Source: Saururus chinensis
Lineage: Eukaryota > Streptophyta > Magnoliopsida > Piperales > Saururaceae
Direction of reading: 5' to 3'
NCBI GenBank assembly: GCA_035235625.1
Contig: CP141147.1
Location: forward strand, 13,691,001-13,755,000
DNA length: 64,000 bases
Below, in pieces: positions 10,479 through 21,308 of this stretch. Made by a program: the position numbers and the translations under genes. The notes under the pieces are model-generated. The model searched no databases, had not been told where the DNA came from, and saw only the letters and a program-made list of their open reading frames with translations. Every line of letters begins with the position of its first letter. Position 1 is the first letter of the stretch.

Positions 10479-12500
10479 TATTTCATGACAAAATACTACA
10501 ACCTATCATTTGAAAGAAAAAATTACAACTTTATAGTGCATAATCAAATTTAGACATATTATCCAAATTTTAAAGACTCTACTTGTTAATCTATTATACA
10601 TACAATTAACCTATTATACATGTGGTGTAATCTTCAACCTGCAATTAACCTGCACATCACCAAACACACACAGACCGGTGTAATATTGTTCCAAGAACCA
10701 AGTATTTCAAGTGTAAGATTAATCAAGTCAACATATCAAAAATTATCTTTATAAATGAATACAATTCTTCTTTTTCAAACTTTTTGTTAGCTCTATCTTA
10801 CCTCAAGTCTATTATTTCCCCCCTAAGGATATCATTACACACACTAGCACTTTTCCCCAGTTTTTTTCATGAATATACATAGGTTAAGTGAAGGAAAGAA
10901 GAAGAAAAAAAATACAAGAGAAAATTTTTCAAATCAATTCATAACCACATTGAAGATTCAAAATCTAAGGAAAGTCAAAACTATTCCAAAAGAAAAATGT
11001 GTTGAAAGCATATAACATTATCTTGAATGAACACATAATCAAAGTTTCAATTTGACACAACATGTGTATCCCATATTAAGCATAGCATAATCTTATCAGC
11101 CATTTGACTAAGGAATCAAAATTTTAAACTCCAAAACTCACATTAGTATGATATGTCAAAGTTCTTATATCAAGTCAAAGAATATATCAAGATTATTAAA
11201 AAACAACACTAGGATATATGCAACACCCGAGAAATTTCTAAATACCCTATACTTCGTCACATGGAAATAAATGAGTTTGACCCTTAGGCTTTTTTTGTAT
11301 GATAACTTCCTTTATATATGGAGTTTGGATATGAAAATTTATTATTAAAAAGTATACAAAAATAGCTTCATAGAGGTTCCAAGATTACTCAAATCAAAGC
11401 TCAAATGAGGAAGTTATGATAGATGTAACATCATGGAAGTTTTAGGAGTACATGTGGAAAATAATGAATCTAACCTTTGAGTATTCTCAATATAATAACT
11501 TATCCTTTAGTTTAAATTTTAATGTGAAACTTTATGTATAGAGACTAGATAGACATAGCTTTAAAACACATCTAATAATGTGCAAATTGAAGTGTTGATG
11601 AAGCAATTATGATTGTCTGAAGTTGGATCTAAGGTACTGTCAATGACTTGCAGGCGCCTGCCTATCTAACCCTTGGTCATTCCTAATGATATAACTTTTT
11701 TATAGGATGCTTTTTTATCTAAAATTTTGGAATTAAAAATGAGAGAGAAATATCTTAGCAATGCCACCAAGAATGCATTAATTGGAGTTCGTCTGAGGAA
11801 TTTATGGTCATTCAAACTTGGGGCCTGCGTAATGTCATAGTTATTGTCGGTAGCATGGCCAACACGTAGATGGGTCGCTGATGGTTACAAACAGTTTTTC
11901 CGTTTTGGCTCAAAAACCACCTAATTTGACGATTTTAAACCAGAATTTTGTTCTCTTTCCTTTATAATGACTTTTAAGGCCCTTAGACTCTATTTCTCTT
12001 GGAAAAGCTTCTCTAAATAAAGAGGGAGAAGATCAAAGGATCTCCAAATCAAGAGAAATCAAGGGAGGGAGAATTTTTGTGGGGATTGGTCAGTATCGCA
12101 CATGAGGGGATTTTTATATCGTGAAATAGATCGCATTTCTAACCTTGTTACTAGGATTTAACATGAAATATGCATGTATGATTTGATTTATGAACTCATT
12201 GGATATGAAAGCATGAAGATATGATTCTTTGTTAATTTCCTATCATCATAATGTGGAGGAATCATGATTCTATGTTGGATTGCAAACCTTGATTCTATGA
12301 TTTGGTTTTGAAGTGATTGTATGAGATGTGTTTTAATTACATGCATGACATGAAAGCATGTAAAAGATAATTTCTAAGATTTTGTCATGATTATGTTATA
12401 ATATCGTGTTCCCATGTTTAATGATTAATTAATAGTAAGAATCATCACTTTTCATTATAGGAAGGTTATGTATGGGAATGATTATTATATGGCATGATAA
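10479..12500. other. Spacer, possible decayed retroelement interior
   Basis: No coding frame recognised. From about 11900 the layout (TATA-like cctttataat, purine-rich gagggagaag leader) resembles the family A sequence at 28.98-29.15 kb, but boundaries cannot be set. Confidence 0.3.
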
Positions 12501-12539
12501 GGAGCGATTTTGGGAAGTTGGAATAGTTTATATTATTTC

Positions 12540-13000
12540 TGACACGTCCATCAACACATCGATGGCGTTGCCCGTGTAACAAAGAAGATGACAAGTATTG
12601 GCTCTAATGAGCATTGATACGTCGAGTGCTCCTAGTGGGTCAGCGGAAGTGAGGTTGACTCATTGGTGAGGCATTGATGAGGAAGGCTTTCCTGGCCATT
12701 CCACTATCAATGAGGGTTTGATGCATCAGTGGTTACTAATGGCTATCGGTGACTTGACCGACACTTCGATGAGTCCACCGACACTAAGTCAGTTTTTAGG
12801 TAATTTTTCAGTATGAATTGCTATGTGTTATAAGATATTAGAAAGTGATTTAATGGCACAAAATTCAATGCATATTGGTGCAAGTGTATGTGATGCTATA
12901 ACACTGTTAGTGAGGGTTCAACACATCGGTGGGTGACCAATGGGCATCAGTGACTTGTTCCATACATCGATGTGTCTATCAACAGTAAGACAATATTGAG
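12540..13000. repeat. Cluster of ATCGATG/ACCGATG-type words (family A)
   Basis: Phrases such as catcgatgg, tatcggtgacttgaccgac and catcggtgg recur at irregular 30-100 bp spacing. The same vocabulary occurs at 28800-28935, 29448-29640 and 34165-34245. Confidence 0.5.
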
Positions 13001-13500
13001 TATCATTCAACTTGAGTTATGATATGTATATGCAATTATTAAGTATCATGATGACATGATTTTTAGTACAAATGAATGTATGTATGATGATGGGCATGTT
13101 TATGTATGGGTAAATGCCCCCATTTGTGTGTATGAATCCTTGTATTGGATAGATGTACCTAATTTCAAGCTTGTTTTCTAATGAAGTATATGTTATTTAT
13201 AAGATATATAATAGCATGATTGTTGTATATGATAAATATGTAAATGCATATTAAACAATACATGTATGATATTGGGGTAAGTAAGCCCTATGTATGAGTG
13301 AATCCTTGGATTGGATAAATGTTCCTTAACCATTGTATTTAACGCTTAAGGACATATGAACCTAGTGTCTTGTTGACTCTAAGAGTGAGTTATTCTAGAG
13401 TATATGTGAAAAGGATTAAAATAAAATACTAGAATTGAGCTCCGTGTGTGGGTCCATTTAGGCACATAGTGGGAGCTTCTCTTAAGCCTTCTCCCCAGGA

Positions 13501-13830
13501 TTGGGAGTTGGTGAGGGTGAACACTAGTTGGAAACACTAAAGGTCTTATTGGCTGCTCAAATGAGTCATTTTTCCACGATGACGAAATGGTATAATATGA
13601 AAAAGGATCATGATCTTCTGGCTCTCTAAAGATGGGAGTTATGTAGAACTATTTCCTTGGCCCAGGAGTTTTGTTCAAATGGCCTAGAGCATTAAAAGAT
13701 GATTAGCCCCACACAACACAATACAGAAGGTTTCGACAATCATGGTAGTTGAGATCTCATTACTAGGGTCCATGAACCCTACTGAGCCCTTACTTTATGT
13801 CATGGTTGGAGTGGGGCAAGCTTTATGTAA
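13501..13830 (+). repeat. Dispersed repeat family A, copy 1
   Basis: Matches 34470-34760 in the same orientation over about 300 bp (for example tctggctct...gatgggagtta and ttggcccag), by eye about 75% identical. Non-coding. Confidence 0.65.
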
Positions 13831-14585
13831 AGAACTGAGGTCGGATTGTGAGTGGTTCATGATTTAGTGAGGCGAATTTGTACTCCTAGACGTGGCTACC
13901 GTGTTATAAAAAACTTTATGGCTTACACCCATAGAGTAAGAGACTCCTACATGAGGTCACATTATGATTGTGAATTCATGAGAAAACATTTGTGAATGTT
14001 ATGCATGTTCCACTTATGTGTGGTAAAGATGAAATTTAGATATGATAGTTGTTAATTTTGTGATGATGTAGTGTAATCATGTGTATTATTATTACATAGT
14101 ACTTATTTAACCATCCCACTAGGTATATGTAACGACCCGACCCGAGTCGGGCCCACAAAATTATTAATAGAAAATTTTCTTTTTCCTTAAGCCAGGAATC
14201 ATCGTCTGTGTGCGAGAAAAACAACGTTCGTCTACGCACTACCGAGTTTTATGGCTTCCCCGTACGTAGACTTAGGTTGTAACGATCACGTACACACAAC
14301 GAAGCTTCATAGTTTGACGTGTGTAAAACAAAATAAAACATATTATATATAATAATTTGGATCGGGCCAACGTTGCCTTGCCGTTGGTTGCCTATGTACG
14401 TATTGGATATTATTCCAATACGATCGGATCCGAACGTAGTTCTGCCTAATGGCTACTACATACAACAAGCATAACAAAGTCATACGTATAAAATATATAT
14501 CTCCGAATATTTAATCTGAAGTATACAAAAACTCATCATATATCGGAGTCAAGCGGAAGTTAATAAATTAACGGAATCGTACATC

Positions 14586-14850
14586 TCACTCTACCACGGA
14601 GCGGGATCAAAATCACATACACATATCTCGCTCCATTACTGAATTGAGACTGAGCACATTACCCAGCTCACTCTATCACTGAGCCGAGACCGGACACATA
14701 CATCATATGTCTCACTCTACCCTAGAGCGAGACAACACACATCATGGCATAGCACACATCATGGCATATAAACACACATCATGGCATAGCACACATCATG
14801 GCATATAAACACATATCATGGCATATAAACACACATCATGGCATAGCATA
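14586..14850. repeat. Two adjacent minisatellites
   Basis: 14586-14732 repeats a ctcactctacc...gagc phrase three to four times at about 55-60 bp. 14735-14850 has about seven short units built on acacatcatggcatagc or ...atataaac. Confidence 0.75.
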
Positions 14851-15167
14851 CATCATTTTATAATTAAAATGGGAGATCAGAAATGCTTACTCCCCTCATG
14901 TCTCGTATGGTAGCAGTATACGGAGTTGCTCGTATGAGCTTCCTCCCCTTCAGATCCGAAGATATAGACAGAGCTTCCTCTAGCCTCCATACGTTTATCG
15001 TTTTGTGCTGAAGGACTACGTATAAATGTTCTCCTTGCCGGGAACTCTTCTCATTTTTTGTGCCCATGAGTGGCGGACAGAACCTCCCTTACTCTGGATT
15101 ACTTCTCTTGATGTAGCCCAGCAACTTTGGATAGAACCCCGTCTTGCTCCGGGCCCATATTTCTTGT

Positions 15168-15508
15168 TCGGTGCTCGAGGATAACAGGCGGAGCCTCTCC
15201 TTTTCTCGGGGCATTTCCTCCTTATATGGTTGCCGACTCAAAGAATGGGCCTCTCCATCACGTAGAACATACTCGATTTAGTCAAGAACACCTCTTGGAT
15301 GGACTAAATCGGAGTTAGGATGCTTAAGAACGGGGAGAAAGAAGTTTGTCGGCGCTCGAGGACAACGGGCAGAATCTCTCCTTGTCTCGGGGCATGTCCT
15401 CCTTATACGGTCACCAACTCAGAGAACGGACCTCTCCATCGCGTAGAGCACACTCAATTTAGTAGGAAACAGGTCTTGAACGGCCTTAATCGGCCTCAGA
15501 ACGGTTAG
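15168..15508. repeat. Tandem duplication, period about 181 bp
   Basis: Two copies start tcggtgctcgagg and tcggcgctcgagg and run to ...aatcgg. They give similar but unrecognised short frames; I read them as part of the LTR, not as genes. Confidence 0.7.
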
Positions 15509-15565
15509 AAACGGGGCAGAAGAAGTTCTCGTTCAAAAACAACTTCAAATGGGGTATTTATAGGC

Positions 15566-15690
15566 CCCGGCGCGCCGCTGATTTGATACTGCGGTGCCGC
15601 GCCGCGTCATTCTGCGGTGCCTGTTGATTTCATGCCATGTGCACATGGTGTAATGCATGCGCATAACGTGCGCTGCGACCGCGCGTTATG
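15566..15690. promoter_or_regulatory. Palindrome cluster upstream of LTR-G TATA box
   Basis: Contains ggcgcgcc (15569-15576), the perfect 14-bp palindrome ccatgtgcacatgg (15635-15648) and several gcgc/tgcgca words. On the minus strand it lies immediately upstream of the TATAAATA at 15555-15562. Regulatory role is inference. Confidence 0.45.
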
Positions 15691-16407
15691 CGCGCACCTA
15701 AAATTCTTTTATTTTTTTTATATACAAATTTATAAACGCGCATAACTTCTTACCCCGGATTCGGATTTGCGCATTCTTAGTACCGTTGGACTCGTATCGA
15801 TGAGCCCTTCAATATTAACCCACTTAAAGCAAAAAATCACACTATTTCCAAGTGGGTCCTGCCTATTTTCTACGCTCGTCGAGGTTGTAAATTTCGGTCC
15901 CGACCTCCATTTCGCACGTTCTTAGAATCGTTACGCTCGTTTCTTCAAGTTTTACTCAAGTACAGAGGTTTCATCTTCTGAAACCCTCTAAAACTCCTCT
16001 AATAGTTATCTAATTACCTCTAACCTCGTAGGCTAAATGAGATTAGAAAAGCGGGGTGTTACAATATATTAGTAAACTCAACATATGTGTGATGTAAGTT
16101 CAAGTTAATTTAGGACTTTGGATGTACGGAAAAGATGATGTTGTTAGGCCACTTAGCTTGTTTAATGTTTTCATACTTAAAGGTAGATTATTTTAGGCAT
16201 GTGAGTGCAAACCTGTTTGTATTTGTGCATATCACGATGTTTAATGTTTACTCGGGCTATACCCTGTTACACTTAAGATGATATTTGACTTGGATTACTA
16301 TTGTACTCTGATTTAGTATTATGTCCAAAAAATAAATTAGTTGCACCCTGAGATATCTCATCAACTACTTGGTAAATGAGTCCGTCAAGAAACTTGGCAC
16401 ATGCTTA

Positions 16408-17577
16408 TGATCGTTTATAATTAAACCCTTTGCAAGTGTACAAGGTAATTGTACTAGGATGAGTATTTAAGGGTTGTCGAACCTCAGGGACAGATGAATT
16501 ATAACTAAATCTAAATAGGAATTTGCTGATTAAAACTAAAACAACTTAAACTTAAATTAAGTAAAGGAAAGGAATCAACTAGTTTAAAGGTAAGAGATTA
16601 ATATGATAGATTTTACTTAGGAAATCGAATCCACTATAGAACCATAAAAATTCCTTAACTTTTAATCTAAATCTAGTGTGAATACGAACAAGTATTCTCA
16701 GCTACAAGCTAGAATTACTTCAGAAAGAATCAATAATTAATTTCTATGGCATGAACTATCTTCGACAATAGCACGAATCATCTACACTAAATAGCTATAG
16801 GCATGACCCGTCTAATCTTAGTATAACTCATCCAAGTCCTTAATTATCTGAACATTAAAACTATTGTATGACCATCTCATCTAAATCACAGAAATTAGAA
16901 TTGATGCAAATATCAAAACCACATCAATCTATCATCTACAAGACAATAAATCAACATAGATTTGAATAAACATGAAAAGCTCTTCCATTAAAAAGGAAAT
17001 CCTTATCATACAATTGTCATAATTCACAACTGAGATCTAAATTAAAAAGAAAAGAAACTGAAACTTATCTATAGCTTCATCAACTCCTAAGTAAAATAAA
17101 AGCCTAGCCTTCCATGGTAGAAGAAAGCACTTGAATCTCCATTAAATGCTTTGGGTTTTTCTCCATCTTCTTCTTCCTTCTTCTCTTCAGAAAATCTACT
17201 TGTTAACCTCTAATTTCGTGCCAAATATATCTTTATATAGGCATAAGATCCGTAAGAAAGAGTCAAATATGAAAAAGACTCAAAATTGACTAAAATAAGG
17301 AAACTGTGCGTTATGCCGATCGATCGCCCTGCATTCCCGTTCGAACGCTTGAACTGAATTTTCTTCAAATTTACGTGTAACCGATCAATCGGTTAGTGAG
17401 GCCGTTCGATCTCCAATGAAGAATTTGCAAAATAAGCCAATTTAATTCAAAACACCATGGAAGTTTTTTCTAACCTAATTAAATTTAATATCTAATAATT
17501 TAACATATATTAACACTTAAATGAGACTAGAAAATAGAATAATTAAGGGTAAAATAACGCATAAATTATACTTATCA
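16408..17577 (-). repeat. Athila 3-prime LTR (1170 bp)
   Basis: Plus-strand ends tgatcgttta and tacttatca. TATATAAA on the minus strand at 17232-17239. Word cluster: cgatcgatcg 17317-17326, cgttcgaacg 17338-17347, ccgatcaatcgg 17381-17392, gccgttcgatc near 17401. Confidence 0.95.
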
Positions 17578-17594
17578 AATACCCCCAAACCTAT
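17578..17594 (-). other. Athila polypurine tract
   Basis: Minus strand reads ataggtttgggggtatt directly before the 3-prime LTR. The core tttaggtttgggggt occurs again at 18992-19008, after the conserved cattgagggcaatgttcaa (19007-19025). Confidence 0.7.
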
Positions 17595-19307
17595 ATTTTG
17601 CTAGTCCTCAAGCAAAACAAAACAAAACAACTAATCTAAAAAAATAAATAAATGCCACTTTCGTAGGGAATCACGATTGCATTTAGCGTATGCAACAAGC
17701 CTTTAAACCCCTAGGTGTCCCTAGTTGGACGAGTTGTGTCTCGTGAGGGTTTGTAGCAATGATACCCACAAACATCTAAACCTAAGAAAATAAATAAAAC
17801 AAAACTAGAAAACAAAAATTCCAAAAACAATCTTCTCTTAAAAACACACAACTATTTTTAAAAAGAACCAACCACAAATACTTGAAACAAGTAAATAATA
17901 TCGATCTGATCACTTTCAAGTAAGGAATCATCAATTCTATAACCTCATCTTAAAAATAATTGTGCAACTACATATATACATTTTAAAAACATAAAGTGTA
18001 GAAACTTTGTAGTCATACAATTTCAGTCTCTATTAACAAGCATATCTTATGTGACCCATTAACCAAGCTAATTAAAATTTACTAACTTAAAAATATAGCA
18101 ATGACAATCTTTCATCTTTAACATCTCATAATAAACCCTCAAGTAATAGCCATCAAATTTAAATTAAATTCAGGGAATAAGAACATAATATACCTCAAAA
18201 TATGACTTGTGCAATACTTAGTTCTATTAAGCTTTCTAAATAGTCCATGTAACAAGCGTTAGGCCAGTGTCCCTAATCCAGTTGGCTCAAGGCACTAGGT
18301 GTTGAAACACCCCTCAGGCTTAATAACTCGAACTATAAAGGCTACAGAACCAAATAAGTCATAAAAGAATTTATCTCAACTTTTCACCTTTTTACGCGAT
18401 CCCTTATACTTGCCTAGGCACAAGGTCCGGTTACTCAGTGAAAAGAGAAACAAACCTTTACTCTTTTTTTTTTTTTCATCATTTTTCTTTCAATCTATTT
18501 TTTTTCAATTTTTTTTTCTCATTCTTTTTTTCATAAACTTTTTTTTTCATTCTTTTTTTTTCATCACACACTTATCCCATTTTTTTCAAATAATAGCCAA
18601 ACATAAAGATCTATCATAAAACATTAAAAATTACTCAATTGTCAAGTTTTCAAAAATATGCCTAGTTAAAGATATCCCACTAAGATTACAAGTAATAAAT
18701 CATAAAATTGTATTCCTACAAGTTTCAAGTGTGTGAAATGTGATTTAAAAATATTAGCACAATTATCCAAGATAAAGAATATAAAATAGAAATTACTCAC
18801 TTAATCACTTTCATCACTTAATTAATTACTTGAACTTTCTTCATGAAATTGATCTCTTTAAAAACAGACATATGCTTTTAAAAGAAAATAAACAATAAAA
18901 ACCACATAAAAGAAAATAAAAACGAAAGAAAATTAAAAAAAATACTCTAAAACATCCTAAAAGAAAAATAAGAAAGAAAAATATCTTTCTACACCCCCAA
19001 ACCTAAATTGAACATTGCCCTCAATGTAAAAGAAAATATGTACTATAATGACAAGAATAAGTAAGAGAGGGAAAGAAAGATATCACCTGAACGCCGAACT
19101 AATCCACTAATATGAAAATGAAGTACATAGGATTGAGAAAATATGAGAAACATACATATAAAGAGCAATTTCCCAAACCTAAAATACCAAGCTCCCAGAA
19201 AAGAGATAACAAAATAAAAATAAAAAGCAAAGAAAATAAAAAAATAAGAAAAGAGAAAAGTAGCCCCTGCATAGCTAAATATCAGAATCGTCTGCATCAG
19301 TAAAACT
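17595..19307 (-). other. Athila 3-prime non-coding interior
   Basis: No coding frame. It includes runs of T (18460-18570; A-rich on the element sense strand) and the second PPT-like motif at 18992-19008. An inverted copy of 18355-18740 lies at 62740-63112, showing that this non-coding part belongs to the family. Confidence 0.7.
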
Positions 19308-20386
19308 CTAATCACTATCATCCGCATCTGCCGGAGCTGATTGGCTACGAATCAAATCAGCCAATCCCTGGATCAGTCCTCTCATCTCAGTCATCTGAGC
19401 ATCCATATGTGCAGTAAGCTGCATCTGAAGCTGTGCCTGAGAAGAATCAATATGTGCTCTAAGACGATGCTCCATCTCAAGGAAAGAGTCAGTAGCATGT
19501 GCTGGAATGTGCTGCTCAGCTGCAACATCTGGTACACCCTTTGTGGTTGGCTCCTCCTCGTTCTCCTCTCGAATGCTGGCGGAGGACAATGTGTAATCAT
19601 ACGGTTTAGGGTCGCCTGGGAAATAATCCCTAAACCTCGGCTCGTGGGTGCATAGGAAGGAAAATCCAACTGAAAGTGAACAAAAATCTACTCCAAAAGG
19701 AAAGGAAAAGCTAATCGAGCATCCACTGGTCCAGAGATTATATCTGTCATCCGTGCGAAGACAAAGGAGGGAAAATCGATGTGAATCTGCTCCGCACGAC
19801 CCAGAACATAAAGAAGGCGAGCTAAGGTGTAGTCAACCTTCTCATGACGGCGGAACCATATGTCATACTCCAATATCAGATGTGCAAAACGATAGTCTCG
19901 AGTCATGAGAGAAGCTGGCAATCCATATGTGAGGGATGGGCCTCGCTCCTGCCCAATAAGAGTTCCCGTGATAGTATACTCATCAGGAAAAGTGAAATCA
20001 GCAAAAGACGGATAGGTGAAGCTAGAGCGCGTGAGACCCACCACTGAAGCTATGAGATCTGGTGTGACAGTGATCGTAATACCTCCAATGGTGCTAACAA
20101 TATATCCCATCTCATTAAGAAAAGCGGATGCATAAAAAGATCGGACCTGCTCATGATGTACGCGAGCATCAGGGGCGGCAATCTCTGAGAAAAATAAATG
20201 CCAATTATCTTGCTCCATAAGCCATGACTGGGCAACAGTAATGGTGGGGACAAACTCCACCTGTCGCTCATAACAAATAGCACGAAGAGGTCGATCAACA
20301 GCGGCGGTCGTGGAAGATGAAGCACACGAAGTAGAGGGGGCGCCCTTCCTCTTCCTCGGAGCTTTAGAATGAGAACCGTGTGCCAT
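19308..20386 (-). pseudogene. Athila third ORF (env-position ORF), frameshifted
   Basis: Lies where Athila elements carry their third, env-like ORF. ATG at 20384-20386 directly follows a splice-acceptor-like tttttgcag|acct. The first 232 codons (to 19688) include RSFYASAFLNEMGY and a proline/serine/arginine-rich start, resembling the putative plant transposon protein domain found in such ORFs. A frame break near 19640-19690 separates this from a downstream part, FRDYFPGDPKPYDYTLSS, then an acidic and Gln/Met-rich probable coiled coil ending ...APADADDSD at 19308. No signal peptide or membrane segment is obvious, so envelope function is not supported. Confidence 0.6.
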
Positions 20387-20390
20387 AGGT

Positions 20391-20805
20391 CTGCAAAAAG
20401 CTCAAACAGAAGTGCTAACAGTGATGGTGAAGCGACTAAAAGTAAGAAGAAGAAAATTTCTGCACAGCCCAATAACGTCAAATTACGAAAATACCCCTAT
20501 AGAAAAATGATCAGAAATGTCCCAAATTAAAATATGATATGCACAAGTAAAAATTAAGCATTTTTCGTAAAGCAAGTACATATAAATTGTTTCATTACAA
20601 CTTCAAAAATTGAAATTTTCGACAAAAATAGTGCGAACTGAAAAATCCGAAATCCACCATAATTTATGCAGTAATCAGTTAATCAAACTGAACCAAATCA
20701 TCAATATAAGATATACAAGATGTTTCTAACCAATTTGCACAAAAAATTGCACCGGATTTGGTCAAAAATTGAAGGAAAATTTCAACAATCGAATTTGGGA
20801 CTTAC
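20391..20805 (-). other. Putative intron in the leader of Athila ORF3
   Basis: Minus strand: donor ttacacg|gtaagt at 20806/20805 matches the plant consensus; acceptor tttttgcag ends at 20391, four bases before the ORF3 ATG. Length 415 nt, A/T-rich. Predicted by inspection only. Confidence 0.5.
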
Positions 20806-20847
20806 CGTGTAAACAGAGGAACAGCAGGAAATAGAGGGCGATTCGGC

Positions 20848-21088
20848 TTAAATAGACTCCGGAAATGGATTCTACACGAAAAATCAGAGAAGAGGGATGA
20901 TTTTCGGACAAAAAGCTCGTCGGACAGGGTACGAAAGACGGCGGAGGAAAAACAACGGCGCGCGGCGGAGGAAACATGGCGGAACCGAACTGGCCAGCGC
21001 GAGTTGAAAGTGACGACTCGACCGTTCGAACGGCCTACTTACCGATCGAACGGCCGATCGATCGGGTTTACTCCCGATCGAACGGGTA
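20848..21088 (-). promoter_or_regulatory. Candidate internal promoter for Athila ORF3
   Basis: On the minus strand four self-complementary words (ccgttcgaacgg at 21022-21033, then CCGATCGAACGG, CCGATCGATCGG and CCGATCGAACGGG types up to 21088) lie 170-240 bp upstream of a TATA-like tctatttaag (20847-20856). About 45 bp further on comes the donor of the predicted leader intron. The phrase ggtaagtaggccgttcgaacg here matches the LTR word cluster (plus strand, 50382-50406). Promoter function is inference. Confidence 0.5.
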
Positions 21089-21308
21089 GACACAATTTTT
21101 TTTTTGAATAAAAATAAAAAATAAAATTCCAATTAATCAACTAAAACTACTGAATCAAAAAATATCACTACATGAATTAAATAAAAGAAATTTAACTAAA
21201 ACTAGAGAAAAAAAAAGAAAATAAACATAAAAACAAACCGAATAAAACAAGGGTTGCCTCCCTAAAAGTGATAAGTTTATCGTCTTCAGCCAGACAGTGT
21301 GTACTCCC
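21089..21308. other. A-rich spacer between pol and ORF3 promoter region
   Basis: Low-complexity, no coding frame. Confidence 0.5.

Larger units (their letters stand above)
14128..16063 (-). mobile_element. LTR-G, probable solo LTR (1936 bp)
   Basis: Bounded by tgtaacgacccg and gcggggtgttaca (TGTAAC/GTTACA ends). Flanking pentamers gtata and atata differ at one base, so they are a plausible target duplication. A TATAAATA box at 15555-15562 (minus) sets the orientation. The part at 14340-14460 matches 61940-62060, and via that copy the family links to the LTR ending at 51808. It holds two tandem arrays and a dense palindrome cluster upstream of the TATA box. Gypsy affiliation is inferred from the integrase remnant next to the related LTR at 49-51.8 kb. 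Confidence 0.6.

Noticed and set aside
14586..14850. Regular repeats resembling a CRISPR array
   Set aside because: Units are adjacent and imperfect with no unique spacers, inside a plant LTR.
18410..18619. Phe-rich plus-strand frame
   Set aside because: Produced by poly(T) runs in the Athila non-coding interior.
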